From the NCBI RefSeq assembly GCF_042683125.1, contig NZ_JBHUIY010000001.1:62001-126000 (forward strand): DNA of 64,000 nucleotides, given 5' to 3'. The notes under the pieces were generated by a model, which was not told the origin of the DNA, made no database searches, and was given only the letters and a program-made list of their open reading frames with translations. This document shows, piece by piece, positions 17,932 to 25,639 of the stretch (the stretch's first letter is position 1; each line of letters starts with the position of its first letter). Both the position numbers and the translations under genes were made by a program. This DNA is from Phaeospirillum tilakii. GTDB lineage: Bacteria > Pseudomonadota > Alphaproteobacteria > Rhodospirillales > Magnetospirillaceae.

Positions 17932-18365
17932 GCGGCGAAACGGGCGGGCGCGCCTATCCGGCCCATCCGCTGCCCGGGGTGCTGGCCCTGGTCGAACGCG
18001 ACGGCCGGCTGTTGCTGGTGCTGCGCGGACGCGAGCCCGACCGGGGCAAGTGGGGCCTGCCGGGCGGGTTGATCGAACTGGGCGAAAGCGTCACCGCCGC
18101 CGCCTTGCGCGAACTGGCCGAGGAAACCGGGGTGGCGGCCGAGGCCGGGCGGGTGGTCGATGTGTTCGACGTGATCGATCGCGACGGGTCGGGGCGGGTC
18201 CGCTATCATTTCGTGCTGTCGGTGGTGCTGTGCCACTGGCGCGAAGGCGAGGGGGAGGCGGGCGACGACGCGGACGCCGTCGCCTGGGTGACGCCGGGCC
18301 AGATCGATGATCCGGCGTGGCCGTGCAGCGTCAATGTCGGCCGTCTCGCCCGCCTGATCGGCTGA
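17928..18365 (+). CDS. Nudix hydrolase
   Basis: A 145-residue single-domain protein. The Nudix box is complete: GGLIELGESVTAAALRELAE followed by ETGV, with the REVxEE glutamates that bind the metal. The protein begins HPLPGVLALVERDGRLLLVLRG and has the KWGLPGG lead-in, closest to the ADP-ribose pyrophosphatase/MutT-like group. The substrate is not deducible. The start overlaps the stop of the upstream amidohydrolase gene. A histidine kinase gene starts 32 bp downstream. Confidence 0.9.
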   Translation: MSGETGGRAYPAHPLPGVLALVERDGRLLLVLRGREPDRGKWGLPGGLIELGESVTAAALRELAEETGVAAEAGRVVDVFDVIDRDGSGRVRYHFVLSVVLCHWREGEGEAGDDADAVAWVTPGQIDDPAWPCSVNVGRLARLIG

Positions 18366-18397
18366 GGCCGGCGGCGGCCCATAGGGAAGGAGAACAG

Positions 18398-19582
18398 ATG
18401 CCCGAGGCCGGGTGGGACACCGTCCTTGCCGCCAGCCTGCCGGCCGTCGCGGCCGGGGCGGCGTGGCTGGGCTGGCGCGGCGGCGCGGCGGCGGCGCGGC
18501 GGCGCGGCCGGGCCGAGCTGGTGGCGGCGGAACGGTTTGCCCATCTCGGCCGGCTGGTGCGCGGCGTCCCCGACGGGCGTTTCGACTGGTCGGACGGGGC
18601 GCTGCGCCTGTTCGGCCTGACCGCGCCACCGCCCGGCACCGGCGACGAGCCGCTGTTCGAGCGGCTCGACCCGGCCGATCGCGACCGCCTGCGCGAGGAT
18701 CTCGCCGCCGCCGCGCTCGGCCGCGCCCTGCCGCTGCGCGAGATCCGGCTGCGCTCCGGCCCGGAATCCCCCCGGGTGCTGGCCGCCCGCGCCGAGGCGG
18801 AATCCGACCGCCAGGGGCGGGTGCGGCGGGTGGTGCTGCGCCTCCAGGACGTCACCGAACGGCGGGCGCTCGAGACCGAACTGGACGGGCTGATCCGCGA
18901 ATTGCTGCGCTCCAACGAGGAGCTGGAGCAGTTCGCCTCGGTCGCCAGCCATGATCTGCGCCAGCCGCTGCGGGTGGTGACGATCTACGTTTCGCTGCTG
19001 GAAGAGGATCTCCAGGGCCAGTTGAGCGGCGAGGCCGCCGAATCGCTCGCCTATGTCCGCGACGGGGTCCGGCGGATGGAGCGGCTGATCACCGATCTGC
19101 TCGATTATGCCCGGGTCGGCCGCAGTGCCGAGGATCGTCCGGTGCCGCTCGACGCGGTGATCGCGACGGCCCGCGCCGACCTCGCCTTCGAGATCGCCGA
19201 AAGCGGGGCGATGCTGTCGGTGCCGTCCGACCTGCCGGTGCTGATGGGCCATCAGGGCGAGATGGAGCGGCTGTGGCTCAATCTGCTCGGCAACGCCCTC
19301 AAATACCGCGCCGCCGACCGGCCGCCCCGGGTGCGGGTGACCTGTGTCGCCGAGGATTCGTTCTGGGCGATCCGCATCATCGACAACGGCATCGGCATCC
19401 CGCCCGATCAGGCCGAGCGGGTGTTCGGCATCTTCCAGCGCCTGCATCCCCGCGACGCCTATCCCGGCACCGGCATCGGCCTCGCCATCGCCCGCAAGAT
19501 CGCCGAACGCCACGGCGGCACCCTGCGGGTCGAGCCGGCCGAGCAGGGCGCGGTGTTCCTGCTGCGCTGGCCGCGCCGCTGA
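18398..19582 (+). CDS. PAS-containing sensor histidine kinase (phytochrome-kinase-like)
   Basis: A 394-residue kinase. A weak N-terminal hydrophobic helix (residues 10-30) is followed by an Arg-rich segment, so it may be anchored to the membrane. A PAS-like domain spans about 45-155 and ends in VLRLQDVTERR. The H-box FASVASHDLRQPLRVV places the phospho-acceptor at His185. The ATPase domain has LWLNLLGNALKY (N-box), DNGIGIPPDQAERVF (G1) and GTGIGLAIARKIAERHGG (G2). The form resembles kinases related to bacteriophytochromes. AAGGAG lies upstream of ATG 18398. No response regulator is adjacent. Confidence 0.9.
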   Translation: MPEAGWDTVLAASLPAVAAGAAWLGWRGGAAAARRRGRAELVAAERFAHLGRLVRGVPDGRFDWSDGALRLFGLTAPPPGTGDEPLFERLDPADRDRLREDLAAAALGRALPLREIRLRSGPESPRVLAARAEAESDRQGRVRRVVLRLQDVTERRALETELDGLIRELLRSNEELEQFASVASHDLRQPLRVVTIYVSLLEEDLQGQLSGEAAESLAYVRDGVRRMERLITDLLDYARVGRSAEDRPVPLDAVIATARADLAFEIAESGAMLSVPSDLPVLMGHQGEMERLWLNLLGNALKYRAADRPPRVRVTCVAEDSFWAIRIIDNGIGIPPDQAERVFGIFQRLHPRDAYPGTGIGLAIARKIAERHGGTLRVEPAEQGAVFLLRWPRR

Positions 19583-19774
19583 TGCCGGCCGCCCTTTGAG
19601 GGGGTCCGTTCGGCGGCCGGCCAGCCCGCGCGGCGCTTGAGTGTCACCGTCTCGGCCTGACCTGACCCAACGGGTCAGGTCACGGGCCGGGCGGTATGAG
19701 GGTTGCCGGGCCGGGGCGGCAAGGCTAGCCTCGCGGGCGGAGGGGTGGCCCTCCGGCAGGCGAGGAGAGACAGG

Positions 19775-20866
19775 ATGAGTCAGGTGTTGCTGGCGCCCCG
19801 GCGCTACGTCCAGGGCGAGGGCGCGATCGCCGGGATCGGTGAGGACGCGGCGCGGCTGGGCCGGCGGGCGCTGCTGTTCGGCGGAACCCGGGCGCTGGCC
19901 GCCTGTGGCGACACCATCCGCGCCGCGCTGGCCGCGCGCGGGGTCGGCTGTCATCCCGAACGCTTCGGCGGCGAATGCTGCGACCGCGAGGTCGAGCGGC
20001 TGGTCGGCGTCGCCCGCGCGGAGGGGGCCGATCTGGTGATCGTTGCCGGCGGCGGCAAGGCGATCGATACCGGCAAGGCGGTGGCCCATGCCCTGGCCCG
20101 GCCGGTGATCGTGGTGCCGACGGTGGCGGCGACCGATGCCCCCTGTTCCTCGGTGGTGGTGTTCTATCGCGAGGATGGCGGCTTCGACCGCTATCTGTCG
20201 CTGCCGCACAATCCCGATTGCGTGCTGGTCGATACCCGCATCGTCGCCCACGCCCCGGTGCGGACCCTGGTGGCCGGGATGGGCGACGCCCTGGCCACCT
20301 ACTGGGAGGCCGACACCTGCGCCCGCAGTTGCCGCCCCAACCCGGTGACCGGCGCCACCCCGCCGCTGCGCTCGGCGCTGGCGCTGGCCCGGCTGTGCTA
20401 CGACACCCTGCTCGAATATGGCGATCAGGCCCGGCTGGCGGTCGAACGGCGCTGCGTCACCCCGGCGGTCGAGGCGATCGTCGAGGCCAACACCCTGCTG
20501 AGCGGCCTCGGTTTCGAAAGCGGTGGCCTCGCCGCCGCCCACGCGATCCATAACGGCCTGACCCGGCTGCCCGGCTGCCATGATCGGCTGCATGGGGAAA
20601 AGGTGGCGTTCGGCACCCTGGTCCAGTTGGTGCTGGAAGGCCGCCCCGCCGCCGATATCGACGAGGTGCTGGGCTTCTGCCGCGCCGTCGGTCTGCCGGT
20701 CTGTCTGGCCGACCTTGGCCTCGACGATGTCGGCGACGAGGAGATCCGTCTCGTCGCCGAGGCCGCCACCGCCCCGGGCGAGACGATCCACACCACCTGG
20801 TTCGAGGTTACCGCCGACAAGGTCGAGGCGGCGATCTGGGCCGCCGACGCCTTGGCGACCGCCTGA
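19775..20866 (+). CDS. gldA: Glycerol dehydrogenase family (iron/zinc alcohol dehydrogenase fold)
   Basis: A 363-residue NAD-dependent dehydrogenase that oxidises glycerol or a similar polyol. GAGGAGAGACAGG precedes ATG 19775. NAD-binding: VIVAGGGKAIDTGKAVAHAL and VPTVAATDAPCSS. Metal ligands by analogy with Bacillus GldA: Asp in GMGDALATYWEA, His in GLAAAHAIHNGL, His in LHGEKVAFGT. The full family length is present. A two-hairpin repeat element follows ten bases after the stop. Confidence 0.9.
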   Translation: MSQVLLAPRRYVQGEGAIAGIGEDAARLGRRALLFGGTRALAACGDTIRAALAARGVGCHPERFGGECCDREVERLVGVARAEGADLVIVAGGGKAIDTGKAVAHALARPVIVVPTVAATDAPCSSVVVFYREDGGFDRYLSLPHNPDCVLVDTRIVAHAPVRTLVAGMGDALATYWEADTCARSCRPNPVTGATPPLRSALALARLCYDTLLEYGDQARLAVERRCVTPAVEAIVEANTLLSGLGFESGGLAAAHAIHNGLTRLPGCHDRLHGEKVAFGTLVQLVLEGRPAADIDEVLGFCRAVGLPVCLADLGLDDVGDEEIRLVAEAATAPGETIHTTWFEVTADKVEAAIWAADALATA

Positions 20867-20876
20867 GGCAGGGCGT

Positions 20877-20920
20877 CGGGCTGCCGCCCGAACCCGCCCG
20901 GGGCGATGCCCCGGACCCCC
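20877..20920 (+). repeat. Two-hairpin extragenic element, copy B (forward)
   Basis: CGGG/CCCG hairpin, linker AACCCGCC, CGGGGC-GAT-GCCCCG hairpin, then GACCCCCTTTGTTTTTG, so the copy ends in a T-rich tract like a Rho-independent terminator. It is followed by a run of 14 G (20933-20946). Confidence 0.75.
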
Positions 20921-20947
20921 TTTGTTTTTGTCGGGGGGGGGGGGGGC

Positions 20948-21430
20948 TCAGCGGCGGCCTTCGCCGATGCCCAGTTCGATCCGCAGCACGGTCCAGGGCA
21001 AAGCGAGGCCCTCGCGCAGCCAGGCGCGCCAGCGCGACGGCGCCGCCGCCAGTCCGGCCGGGCGCAGCCCGTAGCGGCGGAAGGCGTACAGGGCGCGCGG
21101 CAGGTGGCAGGCATCGGTGACCAGTGCCAGTCTCTGCCAGCCCTCGGCCACGACGATCGTCCGGCAGGCGCGGGCGTTGCCGATGGTGCTGCGCGAGGTG
21201 GCCTCGACCCACACCTGTTCGGGGGCCAATCCGGCGGCGAGGGCCAGGGTGCGCATCGTCTCGGCCTCCGGGGTGGGATGGCCGACCGCGCCGCCACTCA
21301 TCAGCAGCCGGGCGGCGCGGCCCGCCTGCACCAGGGCGACGCCGTGGGCGACCCGGCGGCGCAGCGCCGGTCCTGGGCTGCCATCGGTGCCGATCCGCGC
21401 TCCCAGGACGATCGCCGCCTCGAATTCCAT
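20948..21430 (-). CDS. DUF218 / YdcF-like protein
   Basis: A 160-residue protein of the DUF218 family (SanA/YdcF/ElyC). Recognisable parts are FEAAIVLGARIGTDGSPG at the N-terminus, RLLMSGGAVGHPTPEAETM, a TSRSTIGNARACRTIV block and LVTDACHLPRALYAFRR. The membrane helix found in SanA/ElyC is absent, so it may be a soluble YdcF-type member, proposed to bind nucleotides. The start at 21430 has a GGGAGAGAGAGAGG site. A run of 14 G lies just beyond its stop. Confidence 0.8.
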   Translation of the reverse strand: MEFEAAIVLGARIGTDGSPGPALRRRVAHGVALVQAGRAARLLMSGGAVGHPTPEAETMRTLALAAGLAPEQVWVEATSRSTIGNARACRTIVVAEGWQRLALVTDACHLPRALYAFRRYGLRPAGLAAAPSRWRAWLREGLALPWTVLRIELGIGEGRR

Positions 21431-21512
21431 CCTCTCTCTCTCCCGTTTCGATCGACCCTACCCGGCGCCGCGACGGACGACAATGGCGCCCTTTCCCAAC
21501 AGGGAGTGGGAT

Positions 21513-21554
21513 CCAAGGGCCTTCCGGCCCTTGGCGGGTGCGGGCAGCGCCCGC
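21513..21554 (-). repeat. Two-hairpin extragenic element, copy C (reverse)
   Basis: On the + strand: CCAAGGGCC-TT-CCGGCCCTTGG, linker CGGGT, GCGGGC-AGC-GCCCGC. It lies between divergent genes (DUF218 and the binding protein), so a pure terminator role does not fit this copy. Confidence 0.75.
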
Positions 21555-21637
21555 GTCATTGCTGGGTGGCGCTCTCTTGCGGCGGTGGTGGCGGGCGTGG
21601 TTCAATCCGCCCGGGATGGGCGGAAAGGATTGCTGAG

Positions 21638-22408
21638 ATGACGGCAGGCAAGGCCGGGCGGTGGCTGGCCGCCGCGCTGGGGCTTGGGGTGTGGCTGGCG
21701 ACCGTGCCGGCCGAGGCGCGCGACCTGACGGTTGGGGTCGAGGCGATCGATTTCACCCCGGTCTACAGTTGGCGTGACGGCGAATTTCACGGCGCGGCGC
21801 GGGAGATTCTCGACGCCTTCGCCACCGCGCGCGGACATCATCTGGTCTATCGCGCCTATCCGATCAAGCGGCTGCTGGCCGAACTGATCCATGGCGGGAT
21901 CGACCTGAAATTTCCCGACAGCCCCGACTGGCAGGCGGCGATGCGACGGGGCGCGGCGCTCAGCTATTCGGCGCCGGTGATCGCCTATGTCGATGGCACC
22001 CTGGTGCGGCGCGAGCGGGTGGGGCAGGGGGGCGCCGCGCTGCGCAGCCTGGGTACGGTGGCTGGCTTTACCCCGCTGGCGTGGCGGGAGCAGATCGCCG
22101 ACGGCACGGTGACCCTGACCGAAAATCCGGGGTTCGAGCCGCTGTTGCGGCAGGTGGCGGCGGGGCGGATCGATGGCGCCTACGCCAATGTCGCGGTCGG
22201 GTTGACGGCGGCGGCCCAGATCGGGCCGACGGTGGCGCTGGCCTATGACCCGGCCCTGCCGCACATCGCCGATTCCTACCGGCTGTCGTCGGGGACGGCG
22301 CCGGAGGTGATCGCCGAATTCGATGCGTGGCTGAAGGAGAACCGCGCCCTGGTGGCGGCGATCATCGCCCGCACCGGGGCCGAGGCCGGGATCCACAGCG
22401 GACACTGA
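21638..22408 (+). CDS. Periplasmic substrate-binding protein, SBP_bac_3-like
   Basis: A 256-residue exported protein. The signal peptide (GRWLAAALGLGVWLATVPAEA) is followed by RDLTVGVEAIDFTPVYSWRD, the start of an amino-acid-type binding lobe. Later motifs include LIHGGIDLKFPDSPDW, LGTVAGFTPL and GRIDGAYANVAVGLTAA, consistent with family 3 solute-binding proteins. No ABC permease or ATPase is adjacent, so it may be an orphan sensor-type binding protein. AAAGGA lies upstream of ATG 21638. It ends facing infC across a perfect hairpin. Confidence 0.78.
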   Translation: MTAGKAGRWLAAALGLGVWLATVPAEARDLTVGVEAIDFTPVYSWRDGEFHGAAREILDAFATARGHHLVYRAYPIKRLLAELIHGGIDLKFPDSPDWQAAMRRGAALSYSAPVIAYVDGTLVRRERVGQGGAALRSLGTVAGFTPLAWREQIADGTVTLTENPGFEPLLRQVAAGRIDGAYANVAVGLTAAAQIGPTVALAYDPALPHIADSYRLSSGTAPEVIAEFDAWLKENRALVAAIIARTGAEAGIHSGH

Positions 22409-22457
22409 TCCGTTCGGGCGGGTCGTCGCAAGCGAGGCGGGGGTGAGAGGAGCATCT

Positions 22458-22486
22458 CCGCGCGCCGGGGGAAACCCGGCGCGCGG
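22458..22486. terminator. Bidirectional hairpin between binding-protein gene and infC
   Basis: CCGCGCGCCGGG, five-base loop GGAAA, CCCGGCGCGCGG: 12 perfect base pairs between two convergent genes. No U-tract is present, so this may be a processing or stabilising hairpin instead. Confidence 0.6.
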
Positions 22487-22497
22487 GGAGAGGCGAA

Positions 22498-23034
22498 TCA
22501 GCGCGGGCCCATCACCATCACCATCTGGCGCCCTTCGATCTTCGGCGACTGCTCGACCTTGCCGAGGGCGTCGAGTTCGTCGCGCACCCGTTCAAGCAGC
22601 TTCATGCCGATATCCTGGTGCGCCAGCTCGCGGCCGCGGAAGCGCATGGTCACCTTGACCTTGTCACCTTCCTCAAGGAACTTCTTCATGCTCCGCATCT
22701 TGACGTCATAGTCATGCTCGTCAATGTTGGGGCGAAGCTTGATTTCCTTGACTTCGATGACCTTCTGCTTCTTGCGCGCCTCGTTCTTCTTCTTCTGGGC
22801 TTCGTACTTGAACTTTCCGAAATCCAGAATCTTGCAAACGGGCGGATCGGCGTTGGGGGAGACCTCGACGAGATCGAGCCCGGCTTCCTCGGCCATCAAC
22901 AGGCCTTCGCGCAGGGTGACGACCCCGATCATTTCACCGTCGGCGCCCACCAGACGGATGGAACGCACATCGATCTCACGGTTGACGCGAGGCCCGTCGG
23001 ACCGGGGCGGCGTCTGCATGGGCGGTCTAGCTAT
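22498..23034 (-). CDS. infC: Translation initiation factor IF-3
   Basis: IF-3 binds the 30S subunit and enforces start-codon and initiator tRNA selection. From the first ATG (23019) the protein has 173 residues; VNREIDVRSIRLVGADGEM, PPVCKILDFGKFKYEAQKKK, then VKEIKLRPNIDEHDYDVK and MRFRGRELAH are unmistakable. I extended the start five codons upstream to an ATA at 23034, because GGAG lies eight bases before it and no good ribosome site precedes the ATG. Non-AUG starts are known for infC (AUU in E. coli), where they allow autoregulation. It lies 80 bp downstream of thrS. rpmI and rplT do not follow. Confidence 0.93.
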   Translation of the reverse strand: MARPPMQTPPRSDGPRVNREIDVRSIRLVGADGEMIGVVTLREGLLMAEEAGLDLVEVSPNADPPVCKILDFGKFKYEAQKKKNEARKKQKVIEVKEIKLRPNIDEHDYDVKMRSMKKFLEEGDKVKVTMRFRGRELAHQDIGMKLLERVRDELDALGKVEQSPKIEGRQMVMVMGPR

Positions 23035-23114
23035 AGAACAATCTCCATCGATTCAGTTATACCAAAAGGCCGGTGCGATCATCGTCGCCCCGACCTGGCT
23101 CTTGTGTCGCCGGT

Positions 23115-25031
23115 TCAGACCGGCGACGCGGATTGTGCCACCAGTGTAGCCACTGCCTGATCCAGCGCAACAACTTCTTGTTCGGTTCCACCCAGACGGC
23201 GCAGGGCGACGGTACGGGTTTCGGCCTCGCGCTTGCCGACCACCAGCAGCACCGGCACCTTGGCCAGCGAATGTTCCCGCACCTTATAGTTGATCTTTTC
23301 GTTGCGGACGTCAAGATCGACCCGCAGCCCGGCCTTGCGCAGGGTGGCGCGGACCTCGCGGGCATACTCGTCGGCGTCGGAGACGATGGTGGCGACCACC
23401 GCCTGGACCGGGGCCAGCCACAGCGGGAAGTGGCCGGCGAAATTCTCGATCAGGATGCCGATGAACCGCTCGAACGAACCGAGGATGGCGCGGTGCAGCA
23501 TGACCGGGCGCTGGCGCGAGCCGTCCTCGGCGACATAGCTGGCGTCGAGCCGCTCGGGCAGGACGAAATCGACCTGAAGGGTGCCGCACTGCCAGTCGCG
23601 GCCGATGGCGTCGCGCAGGACGAATTCCAGCTTGGGGCCATAGAACGCGCCCTCGCCGGGATTGCGGGTGGTCTCCAGCCCGGCCGCCTCGGAGGCGTGG
23701 AGCAGGGCGGCCTCGGCCTTGTCCCAGGTGGCGTCGCTGCCGGCGCGCTTGGCCGGGCGGTCGGAGAACTTGACCCGCACGTCGGTGAAGCCGAAATCCT
23801 GGTAGACCTGCTTCAGCAGCCGGCAGAAATCGATCGTCTCGGAGACGATCTGGTCCTCGGTGCAGAAGATGTGGGCGTCGTCCTGGGTGAAGGCGCGCAC
23901 CCGCATGATGCCGTGCAGCGCCCCCGACGGTTCGTAGCGGTGACAGGAACCGAACTCGGCCATCCGCAGCGGCAGGTCGCGGTAGCTCTTGATCCCCTGG
24001 CGGAAGATCTGGACGTGGCAGGGGCAGTTCATCGGCTTGACCGCGAGGTGGCGGTCATCCTGGGTGGTGATGGTGAACATGTTCTCGGCGAACTTGTCGG
24101 CGTGGCCCGACGCCTCCCACAGCGAGTAATCGACCAGCTGCGGGGTCTTCACCTCGAGATAGCCGTTGGCCTCCAGCCGGCGGCGGATGTAGGTCTCGAC
24201 CGCGCGGTAGAGGGTCCAGCCCTTGTGGTGCCAGAACACCGCGCCGATCGCCTCCTCCTGCTGGTGGAACAGGTCGAGTTCGCGGCCGAGACGGCGGTGG
24301 TCGCGCTTTTCCGCCTCCTCCAGCATGTGCAGATAGGCGTCCAGCTCCTTCTTGTCGAACCAGGCGGTGCCGTAGATGCGTTGGAGCATCTCGTTGCGCG
24401 AATCGCCGCGCCAGTAGGCCCCGGCCAGCTTCATCAGCTTGAACGCCTTGCCGAGCTTGCCGGTGGAGGGCAGATGCGGCCCGCGACAGAGGTCGATGAA
24501 GTCGCCCTGGCGGTAGAGGCTGATGGTCTGGCCGGCGGGGATCGCCGCGATCAGCTCGGCCTTGTACTTTTCGCCGCGCGCCTCGAAGAACGTGACCGCC
24601 TCGTCGCGGTCCCATTCCTCGCGGCTGATCGCCTCGTCACGCTCGACGATTTCGGCCATCCGCTGCTCGATCTTGGTCAGATCCTCGGGGGTGAACGGGG
24701 TGGGGCGGGCGAAGTCGTAATAGAAGCCGTTGTCGATCGCCGGGCCGATGGTGACCTGGGTCTCGGGATAGAGCTCCTGGACCGCCTCGGCCATCACGTG
24801 GGCGGCGTCGTGGCGCAGCAGCTCCAGCGCCGGGGCGCCGCTCTTGGCGGTGAGGATGGAGACGGCGGCGTCCTGCTCGATCCGGAAGGAGAGGTCGCGG
24901 GCGACGCCATCGACGGTGATCGCCAGGGCCGCCTTGGCGAGGCCGGTGCCGATGTCCCGCGCCAGCTCCAGACCGGAGAGGGGGGACTCGTAGCGGCGGA
25001 TCGAACCGTCGGGCAGGGTGATGGCGACCAT
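23115..25031 (-). CDS. thrS: Threonyl-tRNA synthetase
   Basis: A 638-residue class II synthetase. N-terminal TGS domain (MVAITLPDGSIRRYE), then the editing/SAD domain with HDAAHVMAEAVQELYP and the CRGPHLPSTGK zinc/editing region, then catalytic motifs: KPMNCPCHVQIFRQ (zinc Cys), RMAEFGSCHRYEPSGALHG (motif 2), RPVMLHRAILGSFERFIGIL (motif 3). The anticodon-binding domain is at the C-terminus. The start is ATG 25031; upstream in-frame sequence is not conserved. A small hairpin (GTCGCCGGT/ACCGGCGAC, 23106-23127) overlaps the stop codon. Upstream of infC, as in enteric bacteria. Confidence 0.97.
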   Translation of the reverse strand: MVAITLPDGSIRRYESPLSGLELARDIGTGLAKAALAITVDGVARDLSFRIEQDAAVSILTAKSGAPALELLRHDAAHVMAEAVQELYPETQVTIGPAIDNGFYYDFARPTPFTPEDLTKIEQRMAEIVERDEAISREEWDRDEAVTFFEARGEKYKAELIAAIPAGQTISLYRQGDFIDLCRGPHLPSTGKLGKAFKLMKLAGAYWRGDSRNEMLQRIYGTAWFDKKELDAYLHMLEEAEKRDHRRLGRELDLFHQQEEAIGAVFWHHKGWTLYRAVETYIRRRLEANGYLEVKTPQLVDYSLWEASGHADKFAENMFTITTQDDRHLAVKPMNCPCHVQIFRQGIKSYRDLPLRMAEFGSCHRYEPSGALHGIMRVRAFTQDDAHIFCTEDQIVSETIDFCRLLKQVYQDFGFTDVRVKFSDRPAKRAGSDATWDKAEAALLHASEAAGLETTRNPGEGAFYGPKLEFVLRDAIGRDWQCGTLQVDFVLPERLDASYVAEDGSRQRPVMLHRAILGSFERFIGILIENFAGHFPLWLAPVQAVVATIVSDADEYAREVRATLRKAGLRVDLDVRNEKINYKVREHSLAKVPVLLVVGKREAETRTVALRRLGGTEQEVVALDQAVATLVAQSASPV

Positions 25032-25220
25032 GGAGCAACTCTTCTGTTGGGGGCTCGGCCTCGTCCTGGACGGGCGAGGGGGGCTGAGTCTACGGCGAAA
25101 CCGAAGCAAGTCAAGGAAAGGCGGTCCATTTCACCGCTTTATCGGCGGCAGGGGAGCGATTTGGTATGGCGGGGCGGCGCGTCCTGTGCTAGAGGCTATT
25201 CCGCCGCGCCCTCGGAACAG

Positions 25221-25306
25221 GCCCCGTTGGCGGAATTGGTAGACGCACCGCACTCAAAATGCGGCGACCTCCGGTCATGCTGGTTCGACTCCGGCACGGG
25301 GCACCA
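25221..25306 (+). tRNA. tRNA-Leu (anticodon CAA)
   Basis: Acceptor GCCCCGT pairs with ACGGGGC, followed by encoded ACCA. The anticodon stem CCGCA/TGCGG encloses CTCAAAA with anticodon CAA at 25255-25257. A long variable arm and the T-arm CTGG-TTCGACT-CCGG complete a type II tRNA. Confidence 0.96.
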
Positions 25307-25639
25307 ATCTTCCGAGGGCGCGCTATTCTTCCTGACATCATTGGCCCCGATGGCTCCATGGGCGGTTCGTCCCGGGGACAGCGGATTTTGCTCATGCCCG
25401 TGAGGTCGTCGGCGGCGGCTGGACCGTTGGTCCCGAACTGGCCCGGCCAGTCGCCGTCTGGAAAAAATCAGGAAAAGCCCCATCTCTCTTGTCCGTGGGC
25501 TCTTTGCTCCGCCGCCGGCGGACCGCCCCATTTTTGACAGACCGGCCGCGTTCGGGATAAAAATCGAAACGGCGCCTCTTCGCCAAAAGCCCTGGTTTCG
25601 TTGCTGCAAGCTGGAGATCACGCGCGGGGAGAGTATGCG
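25307..25639. other. 333-bp intergenic region upstream of hybrid kinase
   Basis: No gene seen. The 3' half is more AT-rich and contains the promoter candidate listed separately. Nothing else supported. Confidence 0.4.
25534..25563 (+). promoter_or_regulatory. Possible sigma-70 promoter for the hybrid kinase
   Basis: TTGACA at 25534-25539, an 18-bp spacer, then TAAAAA at 25558-25563. It lies about 75 bp before the ATG. The -35 is perfect but the -10 is weak. Confidence 0.4.

Noticed and set aside
18206..20791. Long minus-strand frame across the Nudix, kinase and gldA genes
   Set aside because: It covers three confidently recognised genes on the other strand and its translation shows no domain; a third-position GC artefact.
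23073..25403. Long plus-strand frame opposite thrS
   Set aside because: thrS is unmistakable on the minus strand; the shadow has no motif and runs through the tRNA-Leu gene.
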